A stretch of 64,000 nt of DNA from Inia geoffrensis (Eukaryota; Chordata; Mammalia; Artiodactyla; Iniidae). A program made the position numbers and the translations under genes. Below are positions 11,465-23,058 of this stretch, in pieces (the stretch's first letter is position 1; the number at the start of each line of letters is the position of its first letter). The DNA is taken from positions 9,176,001 to 9,240,000 of the forward strand of contig CM070911.1 in the NCBI GenBank assembly GCA_036417435.1. The letters are read 5' to 3'. The notes below the pieces were generated by a model. That model saw nothing but the letters and a program-made list of their open reading frames with translations. It was not told the DNA's origin and did not search any database.

Positions 11465-11482
11465 AAAAAAAAAAAAAAAAAA
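11465..11482 (+). repeat. Poly(A) run
   Basis: Eighteen adenines. No retrotransposed body is recognised immediately upstream, so its origin is uncertain. Confidence 0.8.
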
Positions 11483-11584
11483 TGACATGGTTTTATAGTT
11501 AATGTTAATTGGGAATTAACATTATATTTCTCTAATTTCATACTCAGGAAACAGAAGCTGCTTATTCAAATGGAGTAGTGTTTG

Positions 11585-11730
11585 GGACTTCCCTGGCAGT
11601 CCAGTGGTTAAGACTCTGTGCTTCCACTGCAGGGGTTGAGGGTTCAATCCCTGGTTGGGGAACTAAGATCCTGCATGCCACGTGGTGCAGCCAAAGACAA
11701 AACAAACAAACAAAAGAAACCCAGAAAGAA
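11585..11730 (+). mobile_element. tRNA-derived CHR-type SINE (short form)
   Basis: It begins 'gggacttccctggcagtcca' and contains the B-box-like 'ggttcaatccctgg' and the 'actaagatcctgcatgcca' block, ending in an AAAC-rich tail. Near-perfect 18-bp target duplications flank it, caaatggagtagtgtttg (11567-11584) and caaatggagtagtgcttg (11731-11748). The single mismatch fits a moderately old insertion. Confidence 0.9.
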
Positions 11731-11748
11731 CAAATGGAGTAGTGCTTG

Positions 11749-12211
11749 GCCTCATAAAAACACAGTGAACACGGATCACACAATTGAAGAATTAAGGTAT
11801 TATCCCTCATTTTAGGAAGGAGCCGTTACACTTAAGAAAAGTTCCTAAAAACTATTTCTATCTTGTTTAGGGTGAAAGCATGAATAAAAGAATAAATGAA
11901 ACACATTAAACATTTTTTAAACCCAGCTTTTAAAGAACACTACCCTGATGAATTCCATATGTCTTACTTTTTGCTTAAAAAAATACTATAGTATCACATT
12001 TTCTGAATGGCATAGAGTCATCATCACACACATGGGTTACTCAGTGGTGCAATTGGTGGCCTCAGTCTCAGCCATTTTCCCCCATGAAGTGTCCCTGACG
12101 ACACAGCTCTTACACTGGCCACATCTGCTCTTGTTTTGATCTAATTTTCCTCTTTCTTTAGCTACACTAATTGTGCTCCTGCTGAGACTAACCAGGGCTC
12201 AAAAAGTGTTT
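11749..12211. other. No feature seen
   Basis: AT-rich sequence with no recognised repeat. Confidence 0.4.
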
Positions 12212-12378
12212 GATCTCGTCTAATCTTAAGCTGCATAACAGTGTTGGGAAGAAAGTTCCATTGTCCTCATTTTAAAGAATAGAAATCAACTCAGACATGA
12301 CTCAACCAAGTACACACAGCTAAGAAATGGCAGATCAAATCTCAGTCTATTTGACTCAGAAATCCAATCTTTCCACGC
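12212..12378 (-). repeat. MIR SINE, antisense
   Basis: The run 'taatcttaagctgcataaca ... ccattgtcctcattttaaag ... acacagctaagaaatggcagatcaaatctca' is reverse MIR. Confidence 0.55.
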
Positions 12379-13470
12379 CAAAGCCTCTTCCACTTATGTT
12401 CATTCATTTATTCACTGAACAAATATTTATTGGGTCCAACTGGTGGGCACCAGGCTGGATGCTGCTGCTTACCCTTTGTAGGTCTCCTTGCATCTTTCAC
12501 ATATTTTGATTCTCATTTACCCCCTGAGATTTAGCAGATTGTCTACTCTTTCATATTCCTGAACTTGGATATTGGAGATCCACCATCATTCTCTTCAACA
12601 GCATCTCCTATAACCTGGTTTCCAGTTACCACCCAATCCTGGTATCTTTTCTCTGAATAGTCCATTCATCGTGCCCCTACAGAGTACAGTGCTCAGATTC
12701 ACATGCATTCGTCCAAAATTTAATTGACCAATGTAGACCTAAGCAACCTGTTGCTGCCTCACTCTGGGCTGTCTATCCCTAATTCAGGCCAAGAGGACTC
12801 CAGGAAGATGGACTTTTAGTCTAAAGCAGCCTTATCCTCCTGTCTTCAGTTACCTCCCTGACATTCATGAGGCCCCACAGATAGAATGAGAATGATGCAT
12901 ACCAACACCAGAGAAGACTCATCAGATGTGAAAATCATCCCCGGCCTCGGAACCCACAGATCTCTGAATGTTTTTTTCCGTCAGCTCAATTCACTGAGCT
13001 GCAGATTCCATGGTCTACTGTTTTATTAGAACTTTCTCCAAACACTTCAGTAAATCTCAATGTATTGCTCTTCTGAAAAGCCCAAATGCTCATGGCAGAG
13101 ATATTTAATCATGGTGGACCATGTTTTCAAATGAGATGAGGCAAGTGAAAGTAAGTATTCCATAATTCATGGTGGGCACCCTTTCAGAAAACATTTTTAT
13201 TAAGAATTTGATGAATAGTCTAATCATACTGCTCACACAGATGACTCAGAATAGAAGATGCACAGGAGGAAAAAGTTCAGAATACTTTCAGAGGCCTTTC
13301 CTCATCTAGAATGAGATGGCCTAGAAATCGGAATGAAAAGGCAGGCTGTGGACTCTCATTTGTTGCCTTCAGAAAGGAATACATTTTGAGGAGCCCAAAT
13401 TCACTGAGCACTGGGTCTGTTCAGCCAATTACTTTCCTAGTGGACGAGACAGGCTGGTACACCACAGGCA
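12379..13470. other. About 1.1 kb mostly unassigned
   Basis: Apart from a short old-repeat motif near 12400-12440 ('cattcatttattcactgaacaaatatttattgggt'), I recognise nothing. Confidence 0.4.
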
Positions 13471-13471
13471 G

Positions 13472-13665
13472 CGGGCAGGCCAGCCTGGAATGGACTCCAG
13501 GCTCTGCCATGCACAGACTGAGCTCATGCAAAAGACCGAGCCTCGCTGAGCCTAAGTTTCTAGGCTTGCAGTTGTGAGGATTAAGTCAGGCAATGCCTGA
13601 AAAATTCCAGCTTCATAACGGTTGCTCCCTAAATGGCAGCTGCTTGTAGGTTCAACATTAACCAA
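13472..13665 (+). repeat. MIR SINE, sense
   Basis: It contains 'ggaatggactccaggctctgcca ... ctgagcctaagtttctaggcttgcagttgtgaggattaagtcaggcaatgcctg', the MIR order. Confidence 0.55.
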
Positions 13666-13744
13666 GTTATCTAGGCAGAAAATCACTTTCCACTTTTAAA
13701 GAAAAATAGGCAACTAAATTTTCGCTAAATGCTGGGCTAGGAGA

Positions 13745-14360
13745 CCACCAACATTAGTGGAGCCCTATCTCTGTGTGCCAGATGCTAGGCTTATGCATTT
13801 AATCTTCACACTTTCTGTAGTGGGTTAAATGGTGAGTCCCTAAAAATATATGGTCACATGTAAATCCCAGAACCTATGAATGCTACCTTATTTGGAGAAA
13901 GAGTCTTTGCAGGAGTAATTTAGTTAAGGATCTTGAGATGAGGAAATCGTCCTGGATTATCTGGTGCATCTTAAAGCCAATGAAAATGTCCTTACAACAG
14001 ACACACAGGGGAAAAGGTGATGTGAAGATGGAGGTACAGGTTGGAGTGGTGTGGCCACAAGCCCAGGAATGCCAGGAAAGCCATCAGAAGCTGAAAGATA
14101 CAGGAAATAGCTTCTCCACCTAGAGCTCCCAGAGGGAGACTGTCCCCACTGAAGTTCAGACTTTTGAATAAGTTTTTGTTTGCTTGTTTGTTTGTGTTAA
14201 GCCACCAAATTGGTGATGATTTATTATAGCAGATTAAGAAAACTAATAAATCATCCTTGCTCTGTGGGCATTTTTGAGCAAGAAATCTCAGAAAAGTCAA
14301 GTAACTCACCTAAGTTCAGACAGGCGTAGTGAAGCTATGATGCAAATTTAGGTCTCCCTC
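13745..14360 (-). repeat. MIR SINE, antisense, split by an MLT1 LTR
   Basis: The left piece (13745-13814, 'tgtgccagatgctaggctt ... tttaatcttcacac') is the MIR 3' part. The right piece (14258-14360, 'cagaaaagtcaagtaactcacctaagttcagacag') is the MIR 5' part. The LTR at 13815-14257 lies between them, giving the insertion order. Confidence 0.55.
13815..14257 (+). mobile_element. MLT1-type LTR (ERVL-MaLR), solo
   Basis: It shows 'gaatgctaccttatttggagaaagagtctttgcagg', 'aagatgaggaaatc', 'gtggccacaagcccaggaatgccaggaa', 'catcagaagctgaa', and the 3' 'ttaagccaccaaattggtgat ... agcagattaagaaaactaata'. This is MLT1 order along its length, with no internal region. Confidence 0.75.
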
Positions 14361-14582
14361 CCATGAGGACACACAAATTCTTGTTTGTTTGCTTCTCCTA
14401 CTCAGTGATCAAGTCATCCATGATGTCTGTTGGATTTGGAATAAGTTCTTATCATTCAGGAATGTTAGAAGGGTTATAATGAACATCAATCTCACCAACT
14501 CCCATCCAACGTAATCCAATCTCTTGAATAAATCCAGTAACAAAGATGATATCCTAACTCGGCATTAGAATTAATAGATATA

Positions 14583-14936
14583 GGGCTTCCCTGGTGGCGC
14601 AGTGGTTAAGAATCCGCCTGCCAATGCAGGGAACGTGGGTTCGAGCCCTGGTCCAGGAAGATCCCACATGCCGCGGAGCAACTAAGCCCATGCGCCACAA
14701 CTACTGGGCCTGTGCTCTAGAGCCTGTGAGCCACAACTGCTGAGCTCTCGTGCCACAACTACTGAAGCCCGCATGCCTAGAGCCCATGCTCCACAACAAG
14801 AGAAGCCACTGCAATGAGAAGCCCGTGCACCACAACGAAGAGTAGCCCCCACTCGCCGCAACTAGAGAAAGCCCGTGCACAGTAACGAAGACCCAATGCA
14901 GACAAAAATAAAAATAAAGTAAATAAATTGAAAAAA
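14583..14936 (+). mobile_element. CHR-1-type tRNA-derived SINE, full length
   Basis: The tRNA-like head 'gggcttccctggtggcgcag' has A- and B-box-like motifs, including 'gggttcgagccctgg'. A long body of repeated 'ccacaactactg...gagcc' blocks follows, then an A-rich tail. Target duplications tagaattaatagat (from 14566) and agaattagtagat (14937-14949) bracket it. Confidence 0.9.
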
Positions 14937-15069
14937 AGAATTAGTAGATTCACACATATATAGAGAGCTATTTGGAAGAGCATTGGGATTGTCCATCTCT
15001 AGTTCTAGTCCAGAGTAACGAATAAAAGAAAAAGCTATGTAATAAGGGAATGTGGAATAATCAGACAAA

Positions 15070-15240
15070 CACTGAACTGGGAACCAGAAGGTTTGGGAGT
15101 TGCCAGATGGGTCAAATTCCTATGTGATCCAGAGAAAATCATTAGCATTCTTCTGGACTCCATTCTCTTCACCAGAAAATGTTGCGGCTAGAATCCATTA
15201 TTTCTAGATGCTCTTCCAACAAGATTCCCAAGAACTACCT
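15070..15240 (+). repeat. MIR-family fragment
   Basis: The stretch gaactgggaaccagaaggtt followed by 'tgggag ... tccattctcttcaccagaaaatgttgcggctagaatcc' resembles MIR3/MIRc. Confidence 0.45.
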
Positions 15241-16732
15241 TTAGGAACATTTCTTGCATGTACCTGGAGCCCAAATTTTGCACCAAGTTGTAGCTCGTTT
15301 CTGTGGATACCTTGCCAAAAGTCACTGGCTCATACAAAGTCCAAACAAAACTTTAAAAATACCATTCAACAAAAAATTTAACTAGATACAAAATCTTGGT
15401 CAATCTTGAACCTGAGCAATCAAGGAGAGATTAGTTTTCCAAATATCAGTTTGTCCTCTACTATAAGCAAGTTCTTCCTGTATAGATCATCCCTGACATT
15501 TGTCATCGCTTTGTAGCTAACGAAGTGCTGTCATACACACATAGCCACAGGTCACACTGCTGGTAGAGGTCAGAGGCAGGATGGAGCCCAGGCCATCCAG
15601 GAGACAAACCTTTTCTTCTTTCCACAGTATCCAGGGCCTGCTGATGACCCATGGACCTAAAACACCATTATAACCCCATCCATGTTTTGATTGCCTGACT
15701 TTAGAGAAGAGACTCACAACCTTGCAGTCAATATCTATCATTTAATGAGTGAAGATTTGTCTTTGAAGGCAATAGCTTTATTTTATTTTCCCAGCACTTG
15801 GGACATGGGTGACACTCATAGAATTTTAATGAACAAATGAAAGATAAAATCAATTCATTAATTTGGGAGTTGAAGTCTAGAGAGAGAAGGCCACTTGACC
15901 AGAATCTCCCTGTCAATACTGCCAGGCCAGAATTCATTTCTAGATGAACCAAATCTCTTTTGTTTAAAGTTTTCTTCAGTTATGTTAAATGGCATGAAAT
16001 AGATCTTGTACCAGTACCTGGACAACGTAAAATCATTAAATTTTATAGTATAAATTAAAGATGTGCGACAATGGGGTATGGCAGAAGACTGTATTTGCAT
16101 AAGCTGGAAGGTTTCCTAAAAATATACTTGTGCTGTGCTGTGATGCTGGGTCCACAGTGGAACGTGTGGAATCTCTCCGTTGTGCTCACTACTTCCTTTC
16201 TGTTACAGGTCGCAGGTTCATCTCCTTATGTTTTTGTTTCCCTCAGCATAACTGCTCCAGTTATGCAATTGTTCCCTTCATGGTGAGACCTCAGAGGTCA
16301 CTCACTATAGCAATGATGCCAAGACAAGAGCATCTTGTGCAAATCGGACAGAGGCAAAGAGCAGACACAGCCACTCCTTCTGCATGATGTTTGCCATGCC
16401 TGCTTCTCAACCCAGCTCAGGACGCTAGCACTGAGAATTTTAAGAGTTTGGGGAATAAAATGTATCCTGGTAACAGCTAGGGAAGGAATTCTGGCTGCTG
16501 TATCTCTCAGAGGAACATCAGAGTGGGAGAAGAAGTGATCCTTTTGTGGCACCTGGAACTCACCCCACAGGGAGCTGAAATATCTGGGGGCTGGGGTGAA
16601 AGAGAAAATGGGGTTCATGGAATTCACCATCTATGCTTAGCCTGAGCATCTTGTCCAGAAACAATGACAGCATTCCAGGGGTGAATAGGTCCCCAGGGAC
16701 CAGTTTAATACCTTCATTTCCTCTGCCAAGAG
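15241..16732. other. About 1.5 kb without a supportable feature
   Basis: No recognised repeats. Several overlapping frames of 60-110 codons exist on both strands, with no shared family signal. Confidence 0.4.
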
Positions 16733-16734
16733 AG

Positions 16735-16815
16735 GAGAATGGTAACACCTAAGGTCACCCAGTGAATTTGTGGCAGATTTCAGTCCAGTCCCATTTGTCC
16801 AGAGTGCTCAAGATT
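16735..16815 (-). repeat. MIR fragment, antisense
   Basis: The stretch 'cctaaggtcacccagtgaatttgtggcagatttcagtccagtcccatttgtccagag' is the reverse MIR core. Confidence 0.5.
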
Positions 16816-16970
16816 GATTCAAATCTGCCAAAATGAAGCCAATAACAGGGCATTGGGACTAGAGAGTCAAGTATTCAATGCTTTCTATTTCATTCCATCT
16901 TTAACAAACTTGGCAAATTGCAGGCACATACTATGTAGATTCATGTCTGCATGGTCTACCATGTTGATTT

Positions 16971-17245
16971 TTTTCTTTTTTCACTGAGTTGGGTATGTGG
17001 TGCTGTGCACAGGCTTTCTCTAGTTGCAGTGAGTGAGGGCTACTCTTTGTTGTAGTGCACAGGCTTCTTATCGTGGTGGCTTCTCTGGTTGCAGAGCACG
17101 GGCTCTAGGCGCGCGGGCTTCAGTAGTTGTGGTGCACGGGCTTAGTTGTTCTGCAACATGTGGGATCTTCCCGGACCAGGGATTGAACCCACGTCCCCTG
17201 CATTGTCAGGTGGATTCTTAACCACTGCACCACCAGGGAAGTCAC
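16971..17245 (-). mobile_element. CHR-1-type SINE, antisense
   Basis: The reverse-oriented head 'aaccactgcaccaccagggaagtc' ends at about 17243, with 'gggatcttcccggaccaggg' upstream of it. The T-rich left end is the reversed A tail. Target duplications accatgttgattt lie at 16958-16970 and 17246-17258. Confidence 0.9.
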
Positions 17246-17285
17246 ACCATGTTGATTTTAAAAAAATAAAGAAAAGAAAATGCCA

Positions 17286-17577
17286 TGGCTTCCTTTGTGG
17301 TGCAGTGGTTAAGAATCCACCTGCCAATGCAGGGGACACGGGTCTGAGCCCTGGTTGGGGAAGATCCCACATGCTGTGGAGCAACTAAGCTCGTGAGCCA
17401 CAACTATCGAGCCTGCATGCTGCAACTACTGAAGCCTACGCACCTAGAGCCCGAGCTCCGCAACGAGAAGCCACCACAATGAGAAGACCGCACGTGCAGC
17501 TAGAGAAAGCCTGCACACAGCAACAAAAATGCAACACAGCCAAAAATAAATAAATTTTTAAATAAATAAAAAGTAAA
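17286..17577 (+). mobile_element. CHR-1-type SINE, sense
   Basis: The head 'ggcttcctttgtggtgcag' and 'ttaagaatccacctgccaat' are followed by the CHR-1 body and an AAATAAA-rich tail. Probable target duplication gaaaatgcca (17276) and gaggatgcca (17578). It lies only 40 bp from the antisense copy at 16971-17245, head to head. Confidence 0.85.
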
Positions 17578-17587
17578 GAGGATGCCA

Positions 17588-19368
17588 GTACACATGAGCC
17601 ATGTGAAGTCTCCATACCTGTCTGTTTACTCCATTCTGCCATCTTCTATCTTCCTCACTCCTGACCTCATCTCATTTTCCACCTCACTCCCCAAATGGCT
17701 TTTCTGGTTTAGCCATACTGTCCATTTCTCTTCCTTTGGATCTTGACATCCACCAACTCTGATCCCATTAGTTCAATTTTTTTTTATTATCCAGACCCCA
17801 GAAACCCCTGGACTTACTGGAGGGAGTCAGCAACCCTGACCTGGCAGGGCTGTATTAAATTGGAGTCATTTTACTGATTTAAAGACTCGTAAAAGAGAAT
17901 CAAAACAGTAACCAAGAAATTCAGTTTCTAGCCTCACTGATTTCTTTGGTAACCCTTCTAGCTTGATCTACATTTTCTTCATCCCTTAAAGGCGGTGGTG
18001 AAACTTGAATTCTGGCTTCAGTATTGTATGAGTTTATAAGTTGGAGGAGATCAGACAGGTAAAGAGAGAGGCTTTTCCGAATTAATGATGTCTCCTGTCA
18101 AATCCATCATGAAGAAATTCACTCCCTGGAGGAGAATTATTCAGCTAAGCAAATGCTATGTAAACATGAGAAATGGCACTGATTTTCTTAATGTCACGAA
18201 CCGTAACCTAATTTATAAAAAATGAATTATCTTAGTTCATTGGGAGCCATTTCTCTTGTGATTTTTTTTTTTTTTTTTTTCTTCCTCTGAATGGAGTATC
18301 CCAGACTGGAATATTCTGGAGAACTTTTCTGATTCTGCCATTAGAAGAATGCATGAAGTAGAACATTGTTCTGTACTCTCAATCCCATTTGATGCCTACT
18401 TCTCCAAGCCTCAGACTTTCTCTGGATTATCTTTCCTTGTTTATCCATCTTCTATATCTCCAAGTAAGAGACGGCACTCTTTTTGCCTGAAAGAAATCTG
18501 GCCTCTTAACCCAGAATCCCGCACAGTCATTAAGTACCCATCTTCCAATATCTTCCTTTTAACTGACTCCTCTTGAATCCTCCCTCTCTCATTGTAGGAA
18601 CCCCCAGACAATCTCTTCAGCTTGCAATAGAAGAACTCCCTCCTTTGTTCGTTTACAAACACCTATAAAAAATCAGCCTCGTTCTTCTATCGCAGGGACC
18701 TCCTGCCCCTGCATTGCATCTGACTCCTTTCATCTTTTCCCTGGATTCAGCACAACCTCTGGCCCATGACCCAGCCTGTAGACCTGCTCCCGTGCACATC
18801 TTCTCCCTTCTCTGCAGCACAGCCAGTGTGAAATGTAGCTTCCTTGGATCCCTCCCTGCAGAGCAGCCCCAGTGTTTCCTCATCATCTCCAAAAGCCCAC
18901 ACTTCCTGGTCTCCATCATACGATTGGACACTACCTAGTTGATACTCCCATTGAATGCACGTGCGCCTCTGTGAATTCACACCTGCCTTTGCTACTTCAG
19001 GGAGAAAATGTCTGAGGAAGCTTCGTTAGCACCCCTCATGTGGCTTAATTAATGATGAGCACCTTTAGCTCACCTTTCACCAGCCTCTCTCCTCATGAAA
19101 AGGGAATGTCCAGGGCATCCTCGGGAAAGCACAGCAGACTCCAGCCGACCTTTCTAGCCAGCCTTTCTCCATCTCCAACCACATACCAAAAATGTCATTC
19201 CAAGGCTTGGCAATGGGATCATTATTTTTAATTCCTTCTCATTCTTTACTTAATGTTTAATCTCTCCGTAACTCCTCTCTTTAATGTCAATCATATTAGA
19301 AATAGTGATAATAGTAAAAACTACTATTAATATTTGTATTGCACATTTTGTATCACATTCATACACTG
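17588..19368. other. About 1.8 kb unassigned, with poly(T)
   Basis: A 19-nt T run occupies 18262-18280. The rest shows no repeat consensus I can name and no convincing exon. Pyrimidine-rich between 18400 and 18900. Confidence 0.4.
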
Positions 19369-19369
19369 G

Positions 19370-20100
19370 ACATTCTAAATTAAACTTTTCATTTGAGATA
19401 ACAGTAGATTCACATGCAGTTATAAGAAATGATTCAGCAAGATCTCATGTATCAATACTTTTACCTCCGTACCTCCAGAGATTTACAATTTTGAAATGGT
19501 ATTACAATACCATGATGTTAACACTGATACAGAACATTTCCATCACCATGAGGATCCCTCCTATTGCCCCTTTATAGTCACACCCACATTCCACCCATCT
19601 GCTCCTTGAGCCCTGGCCCACTAATCTGTTCTCTAATTCTAAAATGTCATTTCAAGAATCTTGTATGAATGGAATCATACAGTACACAACCTTTGGAATT
19701 GGCTTTTTCTTTTCTTTTTTACTCTACACAATTCGCCATAGATTCATCCAAGTTGTTGTATTTATCAGTAGTTCTTTTTATTGCTGACTAGTATACTTTG
19801 GCATGCATGTACCACAGTTTGTATAATCATTCACCTACTGAAGGACATCTGAGTTATTTTCAGTTTTTAGCTACTAAAAATGAAGTTGCTATGAGCTTTC
19901 ACAGGTTTTGTATGAACTTAAATTTTCATTTCTCTGAGAGAAATGCCTAGTGAACAATTGCTGGGCCCTATGATAGTTCATGTTTAATTTTTTAAGGAAC
20001 CACCAAACTTTTTCAGAGCAGTTACACAATATTACACTCCCCCTAGCAATGTATGACTTATCCAGTTTCTCTATATCCTCACCAGCATTTGGTGTTATCA
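19370..20100 (-). mobile_element. Old L1M 3' end, antisense
   Basis: The run includes 'gagataacagtagattcacatgca', 'atgaggatccctccta', 'tgtatgaatggaatcatacagta', 'tactttggcatgcatgtaccacagtt' and 'tctatatcctcaccagcatttggtg'. This is the reverse of the long 3' UTR of old mammalian L1 (L1M) elements. Confidence 0.7.
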
Positions 20101-20104
20101 GGTG

Positions 20105-20890
20105 CTTAAGGGTACATTCAGCTTAAGAGGGTACTGGAAGGTCTAGCCACAGCAATAAGTCAAGAAGAAGAAATAAAAGGCACACAAATTGGAAATGAAA
20201 AGTTAAAACTCTATATTTGCAGATGACATGATTTTCTATGTAGAAAATCCCAAGGAATCTAAAAATCAAAAAAATTCTAGAACTAATAAGTGATTTCAGC
20301 AAGGTCACAGGATACAAGATCAACAAAAGAAAATTATATATACTAACAATGAAAATGTGGTAACCAGATTGTAAATACTATATCATTTACAATTCATCCA
20401 AAGGAAATAGAATATTTAAGTATGTACTTAAAACAATACAGGATCTGTATGCTGAAAATCATAAATTGGTGATTAAAGAAATCAAAGAAGACCCAAATAA
20501 ATGTTGGAACAGTCAACTTAATAAAAATGCCGATTTTCCAAAAATTGATCTATAAGTTTAATACAATTCCTATAAAAATTCCAGCAAGGTTTTTGTAGAC
20601 ATAGCTAAACTTACTCTAAAATTTACATGTAAAGGCATAAGCCCTGGAATAGTTAAAGCAATCTTGAACAAGACCAATAAAGTGGAGGAATCACTCTTCA
20701 ATTGTCAGGCTTACTATAGAGCTACAATAATCAAGGTGGTACAGTATTAGTGACATAGATCAATGAAACAGAACAGAGAACCCAGAAATAGACTCACACA
20801 ACTAGAATCGACTGATTTTTTGACAAAGGTCTGAAAACAAGTTAATGAAGGAGGGATAGGTTTTCAATAAATAAATGGTGCTGAAACAAT
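20105..20890 (+). pseudogene. Old L1M ORF2 fragment, sense
   Basis: Motifs of the ORF2 reverse transcriptase region and downstream are readable through many stops. These are the 'gcagatgacatgat' block (the catalytic ADD-containing region), 'ccaaggaatctaaaaatc', 'tatagagctacaataatcaa' and 'aaatggtgctgaaacaattgg'. It opposes the antisense 3' end to its left, so the two may be one inverted insertion with a deletion at the joint. Confidence 0.7.
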
Positions 20891-20929
20891 TGGACATCCA
20901 TAGGCAGTAAGCAAATGAATGAATGAAAC

Positions 20930-21062
20930 TTGATCTCATCTAGCTTAAGGCACTGAGCTCCTTAAAGACAGAAATAATTTCTGATTAATCTCTGGGACCT
21001 AGCACAGTGCCTGGGACAGGCAAACACTCTGTGGATAGTGAATAAATGAATGATTTGTGAAT
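20930..21062 (+). repeat. L2 LINE 3' end
   Basis: The run 'gagctccttaaagacagaaataat ... gggacctagcacagtgcctgggacaggca ... aataaatgaatgatttg' is the L2 3' terminus. Confidence 0.65.
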
Positions 21063-21184
21063 GAGTATGTAAAGTAGCACATAAGTGGCCCAGGTATGCA
21101 CCTGAGGCTCTCTCGAGGAAGGAGCATCTGCACTGAAATTTCAGAGCTGCATGGGATTTGTCTTGAGATGAACTCTAAGCTAGG

Positions 21185-21425
21185 AAATCTATTCAGTGGA
21201 AAGAACACGGACATCAGATGACTTTGGAGACAGCTCGGATCTGAGTTTGAGCCCCAGCTTAGCAAAAGGTACTTAGCAACGTTCTTCACTTTGGAACAGT
21301 GACTTACTCGACCTCAAAATCTTCATCTATAAAGTGTGAAAGGAAACATTTAACTGAAAGGTTATAAAAGGATTCATGTTCATATGAAGCACTAACAGAG
21401 CGCCCAGATGAAATAGAGAATCAAA
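21185..21425 (+). repeat. MIR SINE, sense
   Basis: The sequence 'cagctcggatctgagtttgagccccagcttagc ... tcaaaatcttcatctataaagtg ... gcactaacagagcgcccag' follows the MIR order, diverged. Confidence 0.5.
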
Positions 21426-22084
21426 AAAAGTATCTCTTATTCTTTCAATGACCTTATAAACTGTTAAACCAGGATCTGTCTTTATAAAACAAATGTGAAT
21501 TATTGAAAAAATTAGTAGCAAGTTGAAGTAGTTTTATATTTGGTTTTATCTAAGCAGTTTTTCTGCTCTTACTCAAAAATGCCCCCAGTAAAAATTCTCA
21601 AGTCACAGCCAGAGTCATGTCCATTATCACTTGGATTTCTCTAAATAATTCCTACTTGAGGAATCTCAGCCAATAGCCAGTAACATGTGGATGAGTGATA
21701 ACTCTTCACTTCTCCCAGGCCAACTCGGTTTTGAACTATTTAAATGAAAGTATCTCCTTTCTAAATAAGTTTTGCTAACTGGCTGCTTGAGAGTAAACTA
21801 TCTTTAAGAAAAGTTTTCGGTTGTCAGCTCCAAGAGAGTTGGAGATAAAGCAAGGTCTCAACACTGCTGCTATTTTGGTTTCATTTGAACTATTTTCTTC
21901 TGAGCTTTGATTTAAAGTCTGTGGCCTAGACAGAATACTACTCCAGAGAGGGGATGAAATGAAAGAGGAAGAAGGGAAAATTCAGAGAAGATCTCAAAAC
22001 AAGATGTTCAATATCACAGCCTCACCATGCCTGAACTTGACTTTTTGGAGTGGACATTGGCCTCCAAAGTTGTAGACCCAAAGC
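21426..22084. other. No feature seen
   Basis: Unassigned AT-rich sequence. Confidence 0.4.
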
Positions 22085-22205
22085 AGCAGGTGGTAGAGGA
22101 AAGGTCATCTGACTGAGAATTAGGACTCCTGCATGAGCCTCGCCAGCAACCTTTTCTTCTAGGGAGTCTCAGGCTCCTACCCATAAAAGAAATGGCTGCA
22201 CAAAG
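22085..22205 (+). repeat. MIR-like fragment
   Basis: The run 'ggaaaggtcatctgactgagaattaggactcctgcatgagcctcgcca' with a 'cagtctc'-like downstream part resembles MIR3. Weak. Confidence 0.3.
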
Positions 22206-23058
22206 GAAGCTCTAAAATTGCTTCAAAATCTATATCGCTCTGAATTTTTAACTACCGTGAAATCATCTCTGTCTTTCCTTCTAGCCATGTGGTCAGGCAC
22301 CAACTCGCCAGCGCTGAGTGAAGTCACATATAGTTTCAAAGAAAACCTGGTAAATCCTAATGTTCAGAGATGAAAGGAAGAAAATGAGCATTGAATTCCT
22401 TTGTCATTAAAATTCCTTCCTAGACGACTGAGTTCCTGTGGATTTGAATGAATTATCTAAGAATCAGTGTTAACCGCTTAATTGGAAGACAGAGGAAACC
22501 ACAAAGAGTCTGACAAGAGAGGGCAGACGAAATAGAAATGTCTCTAGGCACTGAAAAGTTTGACAGGCAAGAATAGTTTGTGATTTGAAAGGCAGCTCTT
22601 GGAGAACATGAGTCAGCAGGAGATAACTAAAAAAAGTTAAATAATTAAGCTTACATAATAGCTATCTGATTGACTATCTAGATGTGGATTTAATTAACGT
22701 TTTTAACCTCTCTTTGTCAGTAACTATATATTATTCAACTTAAAAGTGGAGAAGTTTCATTATTACCAAAAATCATTCATCTACAGAGTGTCTGGGAATT
22801 TATTTCCAAACTTAGCAAAGAAGCTACTGTCCTTCCAACTCCTTTCCTTCCCCTCCCTTACACACAAAAACCTTACAGTTAGTTTTCTGAGAGAAGAAGA
22901 AATTGAGGACATCGTTGCTCCTTTCATCATTTTCAGTAGGTAAATTGGAATGTAAATGATATCATGAACTGAATTCATGGCAGATTTACTGGCTGAGGGC
23001 CCTTTCCTGTACAGTGTGGGAGGTGGAGTTTGCAAAGTTTAAGCAGATCTAGTCTTCT
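22206..23058. other. No feature seen
   Basis: Unassigned sequence before the ERV LTR. Confidence 0.4.

Noticed and set aside
17033..17388. Pair of similar 80-codon frames on opposite strands
   Set aside because: Both are read from the CHR-1 SINE pair. Similar frames recur in the SINEs at 26783, 31799 and 60262.
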